The translations under genes and the position numbers were made by a program. Of a stretch of DNA of 64,000 nt, positions 17,989-25,799 are shown one piece after another (position 1 is the first letter of the stretch; the number at the start of each line of letters is the position of its first letter). Under the pieces are notes generated by a model that was not told the origin of the DNA, searched no databases, and worked only from the letters and a program-made list of their open reading frames with translations. Source of the DNA: Comamonadaceae bacterium 2PF (GTDB lineage Bacteria; Pseudomonadota; Gammaproteobacteria; Burkholderiales; Burkholderiaceae_C); NCBI GenBank assembly GCA_005502875.1, contig SCMV01000017.1:1-64000 (forward strand). Reading direction: 5' to 3'.

Positions 17989-18017
17989 TGCCCCGTCGCT
18001 GTTCACGAGGCGGGGCG
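17989..18017 (+). terminator. Stem-loop after the DUF3297 gene
   Basis: TGCCCCG at 17989-17995 pairs with CGGGGCG at 18011-18017 (one G-T wobble), with an inner TCG/CGA pairing. It begins 14 bases after the stop. No T tract follows, so it may be a Rho-assisted end or an mRNA-stabilising hairpin. Confidence 0.35.
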
Positions 18018-18019
18018 CA

Positions 18020-18034
18020 GCACCACATTGGTGC
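18020..18034. promoter_or_regulatory. NtrC-type binding site upstream of nirB
   Basis: GCACC-ACATT-GGTGC matches the GCACC-N5-GGTGC palindrome recognised by the nitrogen regulator NtrC. Its centre is about 75 bases upstream of the start expected from the sigma-54 element at 18076-18091, closer than most NtrC enhancers but still compatible. It implies activation of nirBD under nitrogen limitation. Confidence 0.7.
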
Positions 18035-18075
18035 AATCGGCCTGTTCAAGGGCCGACTCCCAGGGCACACCAACC

Positions 18076-18091
18076 CGGCACGGCGCTTGCA
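18076..18091 (+). promoter_or_regulatory. Sigma-54 (-24/-12) promoter of nirBD
   Basis: CGGCACG-GCGC-TTGCA fits the RpoN consensus TGGCACG-N4-TTGCW at every position except the first T. GG at 18077-18078 and GC at 18089-18090 have the invariant ten-base spacing. Transcription would start near 18102, giving a leader of about 124 bases before the nirB ATG at 18226. Confidence 0.8.
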
Positions 18092-18137
18092 TGAGTTGAC
18101 GCATCCGACCCGGTGGTGAAGTCGCCCCGGTCATGCA

Positions 18138-18168
18138 CGACTCCCGCTGACGACGGCGGACTCAGTCG
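18138..18168 (+). promoter_or_regulatory. Stem-loop in the nirB leader
   Basis: Within the predicted leader, CGACT (18138-18142) pairs with AGTCG (18164-18168), and inner CCGC (18144-18147) pairs with GCGG (18156-18159). A T-G wobble would leave the hexaloop GACGAC. NasR-type ANTAR regulators bind hexaloops with A at position 1 and G at position 4; here only G4 fits. No clear terminator follows, so antitermination is only a possibility. Confidence 0.3.
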
Positions 18169-18225
18169 GCACTGGCGTTTCACGTCGGTCCCCACCTGCA
18201 CGTCCTCGTCTTCTCTGGAGCAATC

Positions 18226-20763
18226 ATGAAAATCGTCGTTGTTGGCCACGGCATGGTCGGCCACAAATTCCTGGAAAGCCTCGCCGAAACCGGCCTGACC
18301 GGCGCCCAGGTGACCGTGCTCTGCGAAGAGCCCCGCCCCGCCTACGACCGCGTCCACCTGTCGGCCTACTTCTCGGGCACGACCGCCGAGGAGCTCTCCG
18401 TCGTTGAACCCGGCTTCTTCGACCGCACCGGCTTCGACCTGCGCCTGGCCGCCCGAGCCGCCCAGATCGAGCGCCGCACCAACACCGTCACCACCGTCGA
18501 TGGCGAAGAAATCGTCTACGACAAGCTGGTGCTGGCCACCGGCTCGAACCCCTTCGTGCCGCCCATCCCCGGCCGCGACCGCGAGCACTGCTTCGTCTAC
18601 CGCACCATCGAAGACCTCGACAAGATGAAGGCCTCGGGCGCCAAGTCCAAGTCCGGCGTCGTGGTCGGCGGCGGCCTGCTGGGCCTGGAATGTGCCAAGG
18701 CCCTGCGCGACATGGGCCTGGACACCCACGTCGTCGAGTTCGCCCCGCGCCTGATGGCCGTGCAGGTCGACGACGGTGGCGGGCGCGTGCTGCGCAAGAA
18801 GATCGAAGACCTGGGCGTGCACGTGCACACCAGCCACAGCACCGTCAAGATCGTCGATGGCGCCACGCACCGCCACCGCATGGTCTTCGAAGACGGCAGC
18901 CACCTCGAGACCGACATGATCGTGTTCTCGGCCGGCATCCGCCCGCGCGACGAACTGGCCCGCCAGAGCGTGCTGGCCGTGGGCGCGCGCGGTGGCGTCG
19001 CCATCGACGACCACTGCCGCACCAGCGACCAACACATCTACGCCGTGGGTGAATGCGCCGCCTGGCACGACCAGACCTTCGGCCTCGTGGCCCCCGGCTA
19101 CGACATGGCCCGCGTGGCCGCCAAGCACATCGCGGGTGATGCCAACGCCGCCTTCACCGGCGCCGACATGAGCACCAAGCTCAAGCTGATGGGCGTGGAC
19201 GTGGCCTCCATCGGCGACGCGCATGGCAAGACACCGGGCAGCCGCGCCTTCCAGTACGTGGACGAAGTCAAGCAGGTCTACAAGAAGATCGTGGTCAGCG
19301 CCGATGGCAAGAAGCTGCTGGGCGCCGTGCTGGTCGGCAACGCCGATGAATACGGCACCCTGCTGCAGATGGCCCTGAACGGCATCGACCTGCCGGCCGA
19401 GCCCGAGTTCCTGATCCTGCCTTCGAGCGATGGCAAGGCCAAGCCCGGCCTGGGCGTCGAAGCCCTGCCCGACAGCGCCCAGATCTGCTCGTGCAACAGC
19501 GTCACCAAAGGCCAGATCTGCGCGGCCGTGGGCGAAGGTGCCACCGACATCGCCAAGCTCAAGGCCTGCACGAAGGCGGGCGCGACCTGCGGCGGCTGCG
19601 TGCCCCTGGTCACGCAGGTGATGAAGTTCGAGATGAAGCGCCAGGGCATGGAGGTCAACAACCACCTGTGCGAGCACTTCGCCTACTCGCGCCAGGAGCT
19701 GTATCACCTCATCCGCGTCGGCCAGATCAAGACCTTCGACGAGCTGCTGGCCAAGCACGGCAAGGGCCTGGGCTGCGACGTCTGCAAGCCCACCGCCGCC
19801 AGCGTGCTCGCCTCGGTCTGGAACGACTTCGTGCTCAAGCCCGAACTCGCCAAGCTGCAAGACAGCAACGACTACTTCCTGGGCAACATCCAGAAGGACG
19901 GCACCTACTCGGTGGTGCCCCGCATGCCCGGTGGCGAGGTCACGCCCGATGGCCTGATCGCCGTGGGCCAGGTGGCCAAGAAGTACGGCCTCTACACCAA
20001 GGTGACGGGCGGCGCGCGCGTGGACATGTTCGGCGCCCGCCTGGAGCAGCTGCCCCTGATCTGGGAAGAGCTGATCGCCGCCGGCTTCGAGTCGGGCCAC
20101 GCCTACGGCAAGTCGCTGCGCACGGTCAAGTCCTGCGTGGGCTCGACCTGGTGCCGCTACGGTGTGGACGATTCAGTCGGCCTGGCGGTCGAGCTGGAGA
20201 ACCGCTACAAGGGCCTGCGCGCCCCGCACAAGATCAAGTTCGGTGTGTCGGGCTGCACCCGTGAATGCGCCGAGGCACAAGGCAAGGACGTGGGCGTGAT
20301 CGCCACCGAAAAGGGCTGGAACCTGTACGTGTGCGGCAACGGCGGCATGAAGCCTCGCCACGCGGAACTCATCGCCTCCGACCTGACCAAGCCGCAGCTG
20401 ATCGCCATGATCGACCGCTTCCTGATGTTCTACGTCAAGACGGCCGATCGCCTGCAGCGCACCAGCACCTGGCGCGACAACCTCGAAGGCGGCCTGGACT
20501 ACCTCAAGTCCGTGCTGATCGACGACTCACTGGGCCTGGGGGCCGAGCTCGAAGCGCAAATGCAGCACGTGGTCAACACCTACCAGTGCGAATGGAAGAC
20601 GGCGGTGACCAACCCCGAGGTGCGCAAGCGCTTCCGCTCCTTCGTCAACAGCGAAGCCAAGGACGAACGCATCCTGTTCGTCAAGGAACGCGGCCAGATC
20701 CGGCCCGCGAGCCCTCAAGAGCGTCAAAGCCTTGAGTCCGGCGCGACCACCGAGACCGCCTGA
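18226..20763 (+). CDS. nirB: Assimilatory nitrite reductase [NAD(P)H] large subunit
   Basis: An 845-residue cytoplasmic enzyme reducing nitrite to ammonium with NAD(P)H. Domains in order: FAD/NAD(P)-binding reductase (KIVVVGHGMVGHKFLE, then SGVVVGGGLLGLE), a [2Fe-2S] BFD-like domain (ICSCNSVTKGQIC to CTKAGATCGGC), then the sirohaem reductase core. The sirohaem/[4Fe-4S] ligands are Cys637 and Cys643 in CVGSTWCRYG and Cys677 and Cys681 in CTRECAEAQGKD. ATG 18226 is preceded by CTGGAG. nirD follows 15 bases later. The upstream sigma-54 promoter and NtrC-type site tie expression to nitrogen limitation. Confidence 0.97.
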   Translation: MKIVVVGHGMVGHKFLESLAETGLTGAQVTVLCEEPRPAYDRVHLSAYFSGTTAEELSVVEPGFFDRTGFDLRLAARAAQIERRTNTVTTVDGEEIVYDKLVLATGSNPFVPPIPGRDREHCFVYRTIEDLDKMKASGAKSKSGVVVGGGLLGLECAKALRDMGLDTHVVEFAPRLMAVQVDDGGGRVLRKKIEDLGVHVHTSHSTVKIVDGATHRHRMVFEDGSHLETDMIVFSAGIRPRDELARQSVLAVGARGGVAIDDHCRTSDQHIYAVGECAAWHDQTFGLVAPGYDMARVAAKHIAGDANAAFTGADMSTKLKLMGVDVASIGDAHGKTPGSRAFQYVDEVKQVYKKIVVSADGKKLLGAVLVGNADEYGTLLQMALNGIDLPAEPEFLILPSSDGKAKPGLGVEALPDSAQICSCNSVTKGQICAAVGEGATDIAKLKACTKAGATCGGCVPLVTQVMKFEMKRQGMEVNNHLCEHFAYSRQELYHLIRVGQIKTFDELLAKHGKGLGCDVCKPTAASVLASVWNDFVLKPELAKLQDSNDYFLGNIQKDGTYSVVPRMPGGEVTPDGLIAVGQVAKKYGLYTKVTGGARVDMFGARLEQLPLIWEELIAAGFESGHAYGKSLRTVKSCVGSTWCRYGVDDSVGLAVELENRYKGLRAPHKIKFGVSGCTRECAEAQGKDVGVIATEKGWNLYVCGNGGMKPRHAELIASDLTKPQLIAMIDRFLMFYVKTADRLQRTSTWRDNLEGGLDYLKSVLIDDSLGLGAELEAQMQHVVNTYQCEWKTAVTNPEVRKRFRSFVNSEAKDERILFVKERGQIRPASPQERQSLESGATTETA

Positions 20764-20778
20764 GCAGGAGCCTGAACC

Positions 20779-21156
20779 ATGAGCGCCGTCCTCTCCCCCA
20801 CCATGACTTCCCCTGACACCTCATCCTGGACCGACATCTGCCCGGCCGACGACATCCTCCCTGACACCGGCGTGTGCGCGCTGGTGCAGGGGCGCCACGT
20901 CGCGGTCTTCCGCGTGAAGTCCGCCAATCAAAGCGACCGCTTCTTCGCCATCGACAACGTCGACCCCAAGTCCGGCGCCAGCGTGCTCTCGCGCGGGCTG
21001 GTCGGCAGCCTGGGCGATCGCATCGTCGTGGCCTCGCCGCTCTACAAGCAGCACATCGACCTGCAAAGCGGCGAATGCATCGAGCAACCCGAACTATCGG
21101 TGAGCGCCCACGCGGTGCGCACCGAAGGCGGCCTCGTGCAGGTCAGCCTGCGCTGA
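20779..21156 (+). CDS. nirD: Nitrite reductase small subunit
   Basis: A 125-residue Rieske-fold partner of NirB. Residues from WTDICPADDILPDTGVCALV onward, with FFAIDNVDPKSGASVLSRGL and GDRIVVASPLYKQHIDLQSG, match NirD. As in other NirD proteins the Rieske cluster ligands are absent: LYKQHI occupies the place of the second CxxH. It starts 15 bases after nirB with an AGGAG sequence and is the last gene of the operon. Confidence 0.94.
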   Translation: MSAVLSPTMTSPDTSSWTDICPADDILPDTGVCALVQGRHVAVFRVKSANQSDRFFAIDNVDPKSGASVLSRGLVGSLGDRIVVASPLYKQHIDLQSGECIEQPELSVSAHAVRTEGGLVQVSLR

Positions 21157-21205
21157 CCGCCCATTGATCCTGACCGCACCGAAGAGACAAACCCGCGAAA
21201 GCAGA

Positions 21206-21221
21206 GGGCGGCCCACCGCCC
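21206..21221. terminator. GC hairpin after nirD
   Basis: GGGCGG-CCCA-CCGCCC is a perfect 6-base stem with a 4-base loop, 50 bases after the nirD stop. There is no T tract. It may end the nirBD transcript with Rho, or stabilise it. The rest of the 270-base gap up to 21426 shows no other clear element. Confidence 0.35.
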
Positions 21222-21426
21222 CGCTCGCCTGACGACGACCCGACAGAGGCGCGCAGGCCCACTCCCCCGCTGACCCTGGAACCCGAAAAATGTCCGCTTC
21301 TCCTTTCTCCCACCCGGCCGACGGGTAGCGCCCCTCGTCGCGATGCCATCGCCAACCCAGAAAACCGCCACCGGCCGGGCCAAAGCAGGGACAATCAGGC
21401 TTGTTCGCCGTCCTGACCGCCTTGCC

Positions 21427-22734
21427 ATGTCCCTGTCCGTCTCCAGCCTCGTTTTGCGCGCCAAACAATTGGAGCTGGAAGGCATCCGGCACCTCGCGGG
21501 CCGCATCGAGCTGGTCGATGTCATCGGGCAGCTGATCCACGCTTTGCAGCGCGAGCGCGGCGCCACCAGCATCTACCTGGCATCCAGCGGGCAGCGATTT
21601 GCCGGCGAACGCCAGGCCACGCTCGAGTCGGTCACACCCATCGAGGCCCGCCTGCGCGAGTTGTTCGAAGCGCAACTGGCCCCCGAGGCGGGTGCGTCGG
21701 CGCGCATGCTCTCGCTGATGGCCTGGGTGGTGCTCGACCTCGACGCCCTGAGCGGCCTGCGCGCCCAGACCGTGCAGCACACCGTCTCCGCCCACGAGGC
21801 CGTGACGGCCTACAGCCGACTCATCGCCGGCCTGGTCGAGCTCATCTTCCACGTGGCCGACGCCACGCTGCACCCCGGCATCTCGCGCCTGCTGGTGGCC
21901 TTTGTTCACCTGGTTCAGGGCAAGGAGGCCGCCGGGCAGGAACGCGCGGTGGGGGCCCAGCTCTTTGCCTCGGGGCATTGCATCGAGGCCGAGCAACAGC
22001 GCGTCATCCACCTCATCGACGCACAAGAGCGCAGCCTGCACGTCTTCGAAGAATTCACCGATCCGACCCTGCGTGGGCGCTGGCTGCAATCGCAGCTCAC
22101 GCCCAACACGGCGCAACTCGAGCGCCTGCGCCGCAGCGTGTGCACGGCCCGCCCCGGCGCCAAGCTCGACACCGCGCTCAGCGAAAGCTGGTTCGAGGTG
22201 ACCAGTGCGCGCATCGGCGAGATGGAGGACATGCTCGTGGCCCTGGTGCACGCGCTGCGCCACGACTGCGACGCCCAGATCCGCGCCACCGAACAAGACC
22301 TGCAGGACTCCGAGGGCCTGCTTGAGCGCCTGCGCCAGAACCCGCCGCGCCACAGCCACGCGGTCGACCGCTTCTTCAACGACGCCGAGCAATCCGAGGC
22401 ACCCGTTCTGTCGAACCTGCCCGATGGCCTCAAAGACGCGCCGGGTGCGGGCGCCGGTTCGGCCCTGGTCGAGTTGCTGCAAGACCAGTCGGCACGGCTC
22501 AGCCGCATGGAGTCGGAGCTCGACACGGCACGGCGCGCGCTGCACGAGCGCAAGGTCATCGAGCGCGCCAAGGGGGCGCTGATGTCGCGCCTGGGCCTGA
22601 GCGAAGAAGAGGCCTTCCGCGCGCTGCAGAAGGCCTCGATGGACCACAACAAGCGCCTGCTCGATGTGGCCGAGGCGACCTTGGCCCTCCCTGATTTCGC
22701 CTTCGCTTCACAGGTGCGCACCACCGATCGCTGA
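21427..22734 (+). CDS. NIT and ANTAR domain nitrate/nitrite-responsive regulator (NasR-like)
   Basis: A 435-residue soluble protein. Residues from about 25 to 300 form a NIT (nitrate/nitrite sensing) helical domain, with the typical IGQLIHALQRERGATSIYLA motif. A linker follows, then a helix and a C-terminal ANTAR RNA-binding domain of about 55 residues (VIERAKGALMSRLGLSEEEA, then AFRALQKASMDHNKRLLDVA). This is the layout of NasR, which binds leader RNA and prevents termination of nitrate assimilation operons. ATG 21427 is used. It probably acts on nirBD or a nitrate reductase operon elsewhere. Confidence 0.88.
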   Translation: MSLSVSSLVLRAKQLELEGIRHLAGRIELVDVIGQLIHALQRERGATSIYLASSGQRFAGERQATLESVTPIEARLRELFEAQLAPEAGASARMLSLMAWVVLDLDALSGLRAQTVQHTVSAHEAVTAYSRLIAGLVELIFHVADATLHPGISRLLVAFVHLVQGKEAAGQERAVGAQLFASGHCIEAEQQRVIHLIDAQERSLHVFEEFTDPTLRGRWLQSQLTPNTAQLERLRRSVCTARPGAKLDTALSESWFEVTSARIGEMEDMLVALVHALRHDCDAQIRATEQDLQDSEGLLERLRQNPPRHSHAVDRFFNDAEQSEAPVLSNLPDGLKDAPGAGAGSALVELLQDQSARLSRMESELDTARRALHERKVIERAKGALMSRLGLSEEEAFRALQKASMDHNKRLLDVAEATLALPDFAFASQVRTTDR

Positions 22735-22757
22735 GCCAGTGACGGCTCGCGCCGCCC

Positions 22758-23486
22758 TCAGCCGCCGGTGCTGTCGCGCCCGTTGCGTTCTGCCAGCAAG
22801 CGCGCCTGGGCTCGCATGGCACGCTCCTCCAGGGGTGCGTCAAAGTGGGCGTCCTGCCTCATCAGCTCGATGAGCCGAGCGGTCACGGCCTCCTGGTCAC
22901 CGAACATCTGCAAGGCCGCCTGGGCGCCAAAGTGATCGTGTCGCATCACCTGCAGGGCTTGCAGGTCACGGGCCATGTCGTCCACCGTGGTGGGCGCCTG
23001 CTCCGACTGGATGCGCTGACGAACGGCCTCCTGGTAACGGTCGAATCGCTGAGCCAGCTCCAGCGCCTGCGCCTGCACGCTGGCTGGCAAACCTGCAGCG
23101 GCCTCGCGCGCCAGGGCCACGAACCGATCGGGGGTGCTGAAGGCCACCAGTTGCTCCAGCGTCACCACCGTGTCGGCATCGAGCACCAAGGCACCCGAGG
23201 CATCGCTGCGAAAGGGCTTGACCGTGCCGATGCGCACCGGGCCCTCATCGCCGACGGCTGCCCCGGAGAAAGCGCTGCTTTGCTGCTGGGGCACCGGCAC
23301 CTCGGGCTGGATCCACCGGTCCGACCCGGGCGGCTGGACCAGGGGTGCATTCGCAACGGGTGGAGCGCCGCGCGAAAACACCCCCAGCCAGCCAACCAGG
23401 GCCAGGGCCGCCAAAGCCACCATCACACACAGCGCCAGGACAGGCTGGGGCCACGACCGGCGGCGCGACGTGATCGAGATGATCAT
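22758..23486 (-). CDS. Lipase-chaperone-like (LimK/Lif-type) membrane-anchored protein
   Basis: A 242-residue protein with one N-terminal helix (PVLALCVMVALAALALVGWL), a Pro/Gln-rich linker and a helical periplasmic domain. SDASGALVLDADTVVTLEQL resembles the start of the Lif minidomain, and RHDHFGAQAALQMFGDQEAV with ERAMRAQARLLAER resembles its C-terminal part. The Lif motif RxxFDYxxxA is not present: TVVTLEQLVAF occupies the position. Lipase-specific foldases help secreted lipases fold in the periplasm. It sits 13 bases after the PETase-like gene and is likely co-transcribed. The family call is by resemblance only. Confidence 0.6.
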   Translation of the reverse strand: MIISITSRRRSWPQPVLALCVMVALAALALVGWLGVFSRGAPPVANAPLVQPPGSDRWIQPEVPVPQQQSSAFSGAAVGDEGPVRIGTVKPFRSDASGALVLDADTVVTLEQLVAFSTPDRFVALAREAAAGLPASVQAQALELAQRFDRYQEAVRQRIQSEQAPTTVDDMARDLQALQVMRHDHFGAQAALQMFGDQEAVTARLIELMRQDAHFDAPLEERAMRAQARLLAERNGRDSTGG

Positions 23487-23499
23487 GGCGCGCCCCTGC

Positions 23500-24363
23500 T
23501 CAGTAAGGGCAGTTCTGGTTGAAGCGGTCGAAGACCAGCGCCGTGGCGTAGCGCGAGTGCTCGGTGCCGCACAGGAAGGTCGAGTAGCGGGTGTCGCCAT
23601 CGACAAAGCGCTTCATCCAGGCCACGCCATACCGACCGATCGGGGTGTTGGTCGAGTTCGGCGAGAAGTGCGTGGCACCGTTGAGCTCGCCATACGCCTT
23701 CGAGGTGGCGCCGGGCAGCGCGGCGTAGAACGGCCTGGCGTGGGTGCCCACGGGCGCGATGGTGTCGCCATCGGCCCCGACGATCATCGTCGGCACGCGC
23801 ACCGTCGAGAAAGCCGAGTTGATGTTCCAGGGCGTCAAGGGGTAGGAGGCCTTGAGCGTGGGGTTGTCGCGCGCAGCGATCAGCGCACCTCCGCCACCCA
23901 TCGAGTGCCCCGCCACGGCCAGGCGGCTGGTGTCGATGCGCGCCTTCACGGCCGAGCTCGACGAGTTGACGACGTGGTTGAGCGCGGCCATCAGCTGGTT
24001 GGCGCGGCTGTCGGGTTGGTCGAGCGTGGTCAGCGTGTTGAGGGTGATGACCACGAAGCCGTGCGTGGCGATGCGGCGCCCCAGCCAGGCGATGCTGGTC
24101 TGGGTGGCGGTGAAGCCCGGGCTGATGGCGAGAACGCCGTAGCGCGCCTGCGTGGTCGGGTAATAGATGGTGCCGCCACCGAAACCTCGCGGTGCGGTGA
24201 CGGAGGCCGTGCTCACGCTGAGCGGGCCGGCCGATGCGTTGAGCGAGGCGGAGGTCGGCGCCGTGGTCTGTGCGAAGGCGCTGGCGGCAGTGGCCACGAG
24301 CGAGGTGACCAAGGTGGCGCGCCAGGTGTGGCGCAAAGCAGAGCGGAGGGGTGCGTTCTTCAT
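23500..24363 (-). CDS. PETase/cutinase-like secreted polyester hydrolase
   Basis: A 287-residue alpha/beta hydrolase with a signal peptide ending ASAFAQ. Residues [29 protein letters not shown] and [20 protein letters not shown] closely parallel the Ideonella sakaiensis PETase. Catalytic triad: Ser154 in GHSMGGGG, Asp200 in [10 protein letters not shown], His232 in NGATHFSPN. Trp179 (equivalent of PETase Trp185) is kept, and Cys265/Cys285 form the C-terminal disulfide. His153 and Phe233 replace PETase's Trp159 and Ser238, and the extra active-site disulfide is missing, as in bacterial cutinases (type I). Likely substrates are aliphatic polyesters or cutin; PET activity is untested. Confidence 0.9.
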   Translation of the reverse strand: MKNAPLRSALRHTWRATLVTSLVATAASAFAQTTAPTSASLNASAGPLSVSTASVTAPRGFGGGTIYYPTTQARYGVLAISPGFTATQTSIAWLGRRIATHGFVVITLNTLTTLDQPDSRANQLMAALNHVVNSSSSAVKARIDTSRLAVAGHSMGGGGALIAARDNPTLKASYPLTPWNINSAFSTVRVPTMIVGADGDTIAPVGTHARPFYAALPGATSKAYGELNGATHFSPNSTNTPIGRYGVAWMKRFVDGDTRYSTFLCGTEHSRYATALVFDRFNQNCPY

Positions 24364-24466
24364 GTGTCCTCTTCGTTGTCGGTTGGGTGCATCGTTGAAC
24401 GGAGCCCGCTGCCGCGACCGAAGCCGACTCAACGGGGCCCATGCACTGTGCTCGCCGCCCCAAGGA

Positions 24467-24485
24467 CCGTGAAGAAACATCACGG
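24467..24485. promoter_or_regulatory. Palindrome upstream of the polyester hydrolase gene
   Basis: CCGTGA-AGAAACA-TCACGG has perfect 6-base arms and lies 104-122 bases upstream of the hydrolase ATG, 46 bases after the AraC regulator's stop. No T tract follows on the minus strand, so an operator is likelier than a terminator. The cognate regulator is unknown. Confidence 0.45.
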
Positions 24486-24531
24486 ACAAAAAGCAGACCT
24501 GATGGGACAGTGGGGGATCAGGAAAACCCGC

Positions 24532-25656
24532 TCACTGCAGGTGCAAACGCGCGCCGTCTTGTGCCATGCGGTACTCACGCGGCGTCAGGCCCGTCCAGCG
24601 CTTGAAGGCGTGGCGAAAGCTCACCACGTCGCTGAAGCCCAGCGCCTCGGCGATGTCTTCCGTGCTCATGCGCGTGCCCACCAGGTAGTCGATCGCCAGG
24701 CGCTTGCGCACCGCAGCCAGCAGCTCGGAGAAGCCCGCGCCTTCGGCCTCGAGGCGGCGGCGCAAGGTGCGCGAGATCATGCACAGGCGGCTGGCCACCT
24801 CTTCGATGGAAGGAAAACGTCCGCCATGCCGGGTGAGCTCTTCATAAACGCGTCGGGTCATGCCCGCGCCCCAGCTGGCCTCCTCCAGCAGCCTCGCGCA
24901 TTGCACCGACAGGTGAGAGGCCGTGATCGGGTGCGCGAGCTGCGGCGCACGCGTCAGCAAGGTGGCATCGAAGCGCAGCGTGTTGGCCGACTGCCCGAAC
25001 ACCACGGGTGCGTGCAGCACGCGCTCCCAATGGCTGACGTCCGCCGGTGCCTGTCCGATGTAGCCCGCCTGCTTGGGGCCGAAGGACTCGCCCATCACGT
25101 CCTGACCGATGCGCACGTGCGCCGCCAGTTGCAGGTCGATCATGAAGCGATAGAGCGCCTCGTCGACATCGGGCCAGGGGAAGGCCGCGCGGTCAGGGAA
25201 GGTCCAGACGGCTTCGTCGCCTTGGACCTCCCAGCGCAAGGGCAGCATGCCACCCGAGAGCGGGTGATAGCGGATGGCGCGCTCCCAGACCTGGCGCAGC
25301 GACTCCGAGCACAGCAGCGCGTAGCCGTACATGCCGTAGTGGGTCACGCCCAGGCGCTCGCCCACGCGCAGGCCGAGGTCGGCATGGGGCAGCAGGCGCA
25401 CGGCGTTGCGACTGGCGCGCAGGAACTGCGCACACGAGGTCATGGTGAAAGGGTTGCCGACGTTCTCTGGCAGCAAACCGGTGCCAGCGAGCACCTCGTT
25501 GGGGTCGGCGCCCAGCTCGCTCATCACGCCCAGCAGCACCGATAGCTTGGAGGGTGGGAAACGCCGGTCGCCAGCGCGCGCCAGCAACATGGCCGTGCCT
25601 CGTCCGTCGGTGGAGGCGCGCAAAGGCTGCGCCAGATCGGTGTCGATGAGCTGCAT
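24532..25656 (-). CDS. AraC family transcriptional regulator (OruR-like)
   Basis: A 374-residue regulator. The N-terminal ligand-binding-type domain (about residues 35-230) includes LGVTHYGMYGYALLCSESLR, as in the OruR/ArgR-like AraC group. The C-terminal double helix-turn-helix (about 275-370) has SIEEVASRLCMISRTLRRRL and MSTEDIAEALGFSDVVSFRH then AFKRWTGLTPREYR. ATG 25656 has an AGGAGG ribosome-binding site. It lies directly upstream of the polyester hydrolase on the same strand, so it is the first candidate to control that gene. A pair of phased direct repeats lies upstream at 25762-25799. Confidence 0.9.
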   Translation of the reverse strand: MQLIDTDLAQPLRASTDGRGTAMLLARAGDRRFPPSKLSVLLGVMSELGADPNEVLAGTGLLPENVGNPFTMTSCAQFLRASRNAVRLLPHADLGLRVGERLGVTHYGMYGYALLCSESLRQVWERAIRYHPLSGGMLPLRWEVQGDEAVWTFPDRAAFPWPDVDEALYRFMIDLQLAAHVRIGQDVMGESFGPKQAGYIGQAPADVSHWERVLHAPVVFGQSANTLRFDATLLTRAPQLAHPITASHLSVQCARLLEEASWGAGMTRRVYEELTRHGGRFPSIEEVASRLCMISRTLRRRLEAEGAGFSELLAAVRKRLAIDYLVGTRMSTEDIAEALGFSDVVSFRHAFKRWTGLTPREYRMAQDGARLHLQ

Positions 25657-25761
25657 GGTGAAGACCTCCTGAATGCCTGATCGCGGCGATTCTGTCAGCG
25701 GCCTGCCAGCTTGGCTCTCCGGGACGCCCCGGGGCCGTGGTGTCGCCACAGGACACCTGGT

Positions 25762-25799
25762 GTCCGATCCGATCACCCCCGCGTCCGATCCGATCACCC
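25762..25799. repeat. Two direct repeats with 21-base phasing upstream of the AraC gene
   Basis: GTCCGATCCGATCACCC occurs at 25762-25778 and again at 25783-25799, starts 21 bases apart, i.e. two helical turns. AraC-type regulators bind tandem direct half-sites on one DNA face, so this is a good operator candidate about 106 bases upstream of the AraC gene. Each unit itself contains the doubled core CCGATCCGATC. The second copy overlaps the end of the neighbouring gene. Confidence 0.5.

Noticed and set aside
18046-20100. A 684-codon open frame antisense to nirB
   Set aside because: It reads as a mirror of nirB codon bias and has no recognisable motif; nirB is unambiguous.
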